In this document: in pieces, positions 39,900-40,741 of the stretch
Position numbering within the stretch: the stretch's first letter is position 1
How the letters are laid out: every line of letters begins with the position of its first letter
Source of the DNA: Paracoccus binzhouensis
Lineage (GTDB): Bacteria; Pseudomonadota; Alphaproteobacteria; Rhodobacterales; Rhodobacteraceae
Direction of reading: 5' to 3'
DNA length: 40,741 nucleotides
Assembly: GCF_016446475.1 (NCBI RefSeq)
Contig: NZ_JAEHFP010000036.1
Location: 1 to 40,741, forward strand
The notes under the pieces: model-generated
The model's input: only the letters and a program-made list of their open reading frames with translations
What the model was told of the DNA's origin: nothing
The model's database searches: none
Position numbers and translations under genes: made by a program

Positions 39900-40241
39900 A
39901 TGAGCCGCGAACTGGTCAACGAGATCTGCGCCGCGCAGCCCGGGGCCGAGTGGTCGGATCCCTGGGGCGGCGGCCATGATTGCTGGAAGATCGGCGGCAA
40001 GACATTCGCGGTGACCGGCACGGCGGGCACGCATGTTTCGGTCAAGACCGACAGCGCCGAGATGGCCGAGTTCCTGATCGAGACCGGCGTGGCCGAGCGC
40101 GCCGCCTATCTGCATCGCAGCTGGGTGGCGCTGCCGCTCGATTCGGCCCCGGACGAGCTGGCGCATCGCATCCGCCATTCCTATCGCCTGGTGCGCGGCA
40201 ACCTGCCGAAGAAGGTCCAGGCGACGCTGCCGGCGCTGTGA
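39900..40241 (+). CDS. MmcQ/YjbR family protein
   Basis: 113 residues matching the MmcQ/YjbR family, a double-wing fold whose role is often listed as DNA-binding but is not firmly known. Seen: SDPWGGGHDCWKIGGKTFAV, HVSVKTDSAEMAEFL and the C-terminal RSWVALPLDSAPDELAHRI ... RLVRGNLPKK. The ATG at 39900 fits the family start (SRELVNEICAAQPGAEW). The only AG-rich stretch upstream is about 16 nt away, so initiation is weak or leaderless. Stands alone; the next gene is convergent. Confidence 0.85.
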   Translation: MSRELVNEICAAQPGAEWSDPWGGGHDCWKIGGKTFAVTGTAGTHVSVKTDSAEMAEFLIETGVAERAAYLHRSWVALPLDSAPDELAHRIRHSYRLVRGNLPKKVQATLPAL

Positions 40242-40282
40242 GAACGGGCGGGGGCGAAACCCGGCTGGCGATGGTCAGGTAA

Positions 40283-40311
40283 CGAAAATGGCCGGCCCCG
40301 AAGGACCGGCC
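40283..40311 (-). terminator. Terminator with UUCG tetraloop, preceded by a second hairpin
   Basis: On the minus strand GGCCGGTCC, loop TTCG and GGGCCGGCC form a 9-bp stem (one G-U pair) closed as C-UUCG-G, an unusually stable tetraloop, followed by ATTTTCGTT. Upstream on the same transcript (40315-40344) a second stem of about ten pairs with one bulge occurs. Ends the gene at 40363-40741. Confidence 0.8.
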
Positions 40312-40362
40312 GGCGGCAGGGGACCGAGCGACCGGGTCCCTGCCGTTCCCTTCAGCCCCGGC

Positions 40363-40741
40363 TCAGGCCGGGACCTGCGAGGCGAGCTGCTGCAGCAGCG
40401 CGTCCATCTGCTTGCAGAGCGCGTCCTCGCTGGTGCCCTTCTCTTTCGCGGCATCGGCCAGGGTGCGCTCGACGCCCATGGCGGAAACCGTGCCCTCCTT
40501 GCCCTTCGCCTCGGCCGCATCGCCCTTGGCGGTGTCGCCGGCCGGGATCATCGCCAGAAGCTTGGTCTGGGTCTCGACCGCCTTGCCGTCGATATAGCCC
40601 TTTTCCTGGCAATAGCTCAGGACACCCAGCTGGTTGCGCGCGCTTTCATAGGCGGCGCCGCTGTCCTGGGCGGCCGGGGCAGCAGCGGGCGCGGCGGCCG
40701 GGGCCTGGGCAGTGGCCGCGGGCGCACCCTCGGCCGGCGCC
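40363..40741 (-). CDS. Small helical Ala-rich protein, 5' end outside window
   Basis: About 125 C-terminal residues are visible. The first part is a Pro/Ala linker (APAAAPAAAPAAQ), followed by a helical domain: YESARNQLGVLSYCQEKGYI, KLLAMIPAGDTAKGDAAEAK, GVERTLADAAKEKGT and DALCKQMDALLQQL. Two Cys residues, in SYCQ and ALCK, could form a disulfide, suggesting an exported protein with a signal peptide beyond the edge. I recall similar alphaproteobacterial proteins being labelled pore-forming ESAT-6 family, but cannot verify that. Function unknown. Confidence 0.7.
   Translation of the reverse strand, partial: APAEGAPAATAQAPAAAPAAAPAAQDSGAAYESARNQLGVLSYCQEKGYIDGKAVETQTKLLAMIPAGDTAKGDAAEAKGKEGTVSAMGVERTLADAAKEKGTSEDALCKQMDALLQQLASQVPA

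Overview
The window is about 40.7 kb of very GC-rich, densely packed DNA. It is almost certainly chromosome of an alphaproteobacterium of the order Rhodobacterales, and the overall style suggests Paracoccus or a close relative. This rests on recognisable proteins and gene order: xseA beside purD, a DUF3422 protein, a one-piece PntA, CimA alongside LeuA, and the mreBCD-mrdA-rodA cluster. No rRNA, tRNA, CRISPR array, phage, transposase or integrase was seen, so this is mainly core genome rather than an island.

Layout. 1-4547: xseA (cut by the window edge) diverges from purD; then a short leucine-rich leader peptide and leuA. 4581-5420: a putative rhamnosyltransferase facing leuA. 5675-12262: the cell-elongation operon mreB-mreC-mreD-mrdA-rodA ending in a 2-hydroxyacid dehydrogenase, followed by manC. 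13908-15576: an orphan ABC-type binding protein and a YitT-type membrane protein. 15586-17331 (minus): a DUF3422 protein, a previously unlisted 24-residue lipoprotein and an ArsC/Spx-like protein in one tight group. 17521-18487: an L,D-transpeptidase lipoprotein and a small unknown protein. 18557-21584 (minus): pntAB. 21680-24959 (minus): malate synthase G, a frameshifted methyltransferase and a lyxose/mannose-type isomerase. 25129-25842 (minus): a membrane-anchored Ala/Glu/Asp repeat protein. 25995-29497: pepN and a PlsC-type acyltransferase. 29651-31782 (minus): obg and proB. 31926-35886: an SMR transporter, SelO, an EEP-family phosphodiesterase and enolase. 35935-39744 (minus): cysS, cimA and a frameshifted squalene/phytoene-synthase-like gene. 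39900-40741: a YjbR-family protein and the 3' part of an unknown protein.

Working together. Branched-chain and ketoacid chemistry is represented by leuA (with an apparent leucine-sensing leader) and cimA. Cell-wall growth is represented by the mre/mrd cluster and the L,D-transpeptidase. Central carbon and redox are represented by enolase, malate synthase and transhydrogenase. The observations I rate highest are the leu leader, whose start codon sits at the expected transcription start; the translationally coupled mini-lipoprotein; a dispersed intergenic repeat that forms a large inverted repeat at 29536-29612; a 24-bp operator-like dyad over the malate synthase promoter; and two genes each broken by a single small frameshift. 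I did not find a clearly new multi-gene system.
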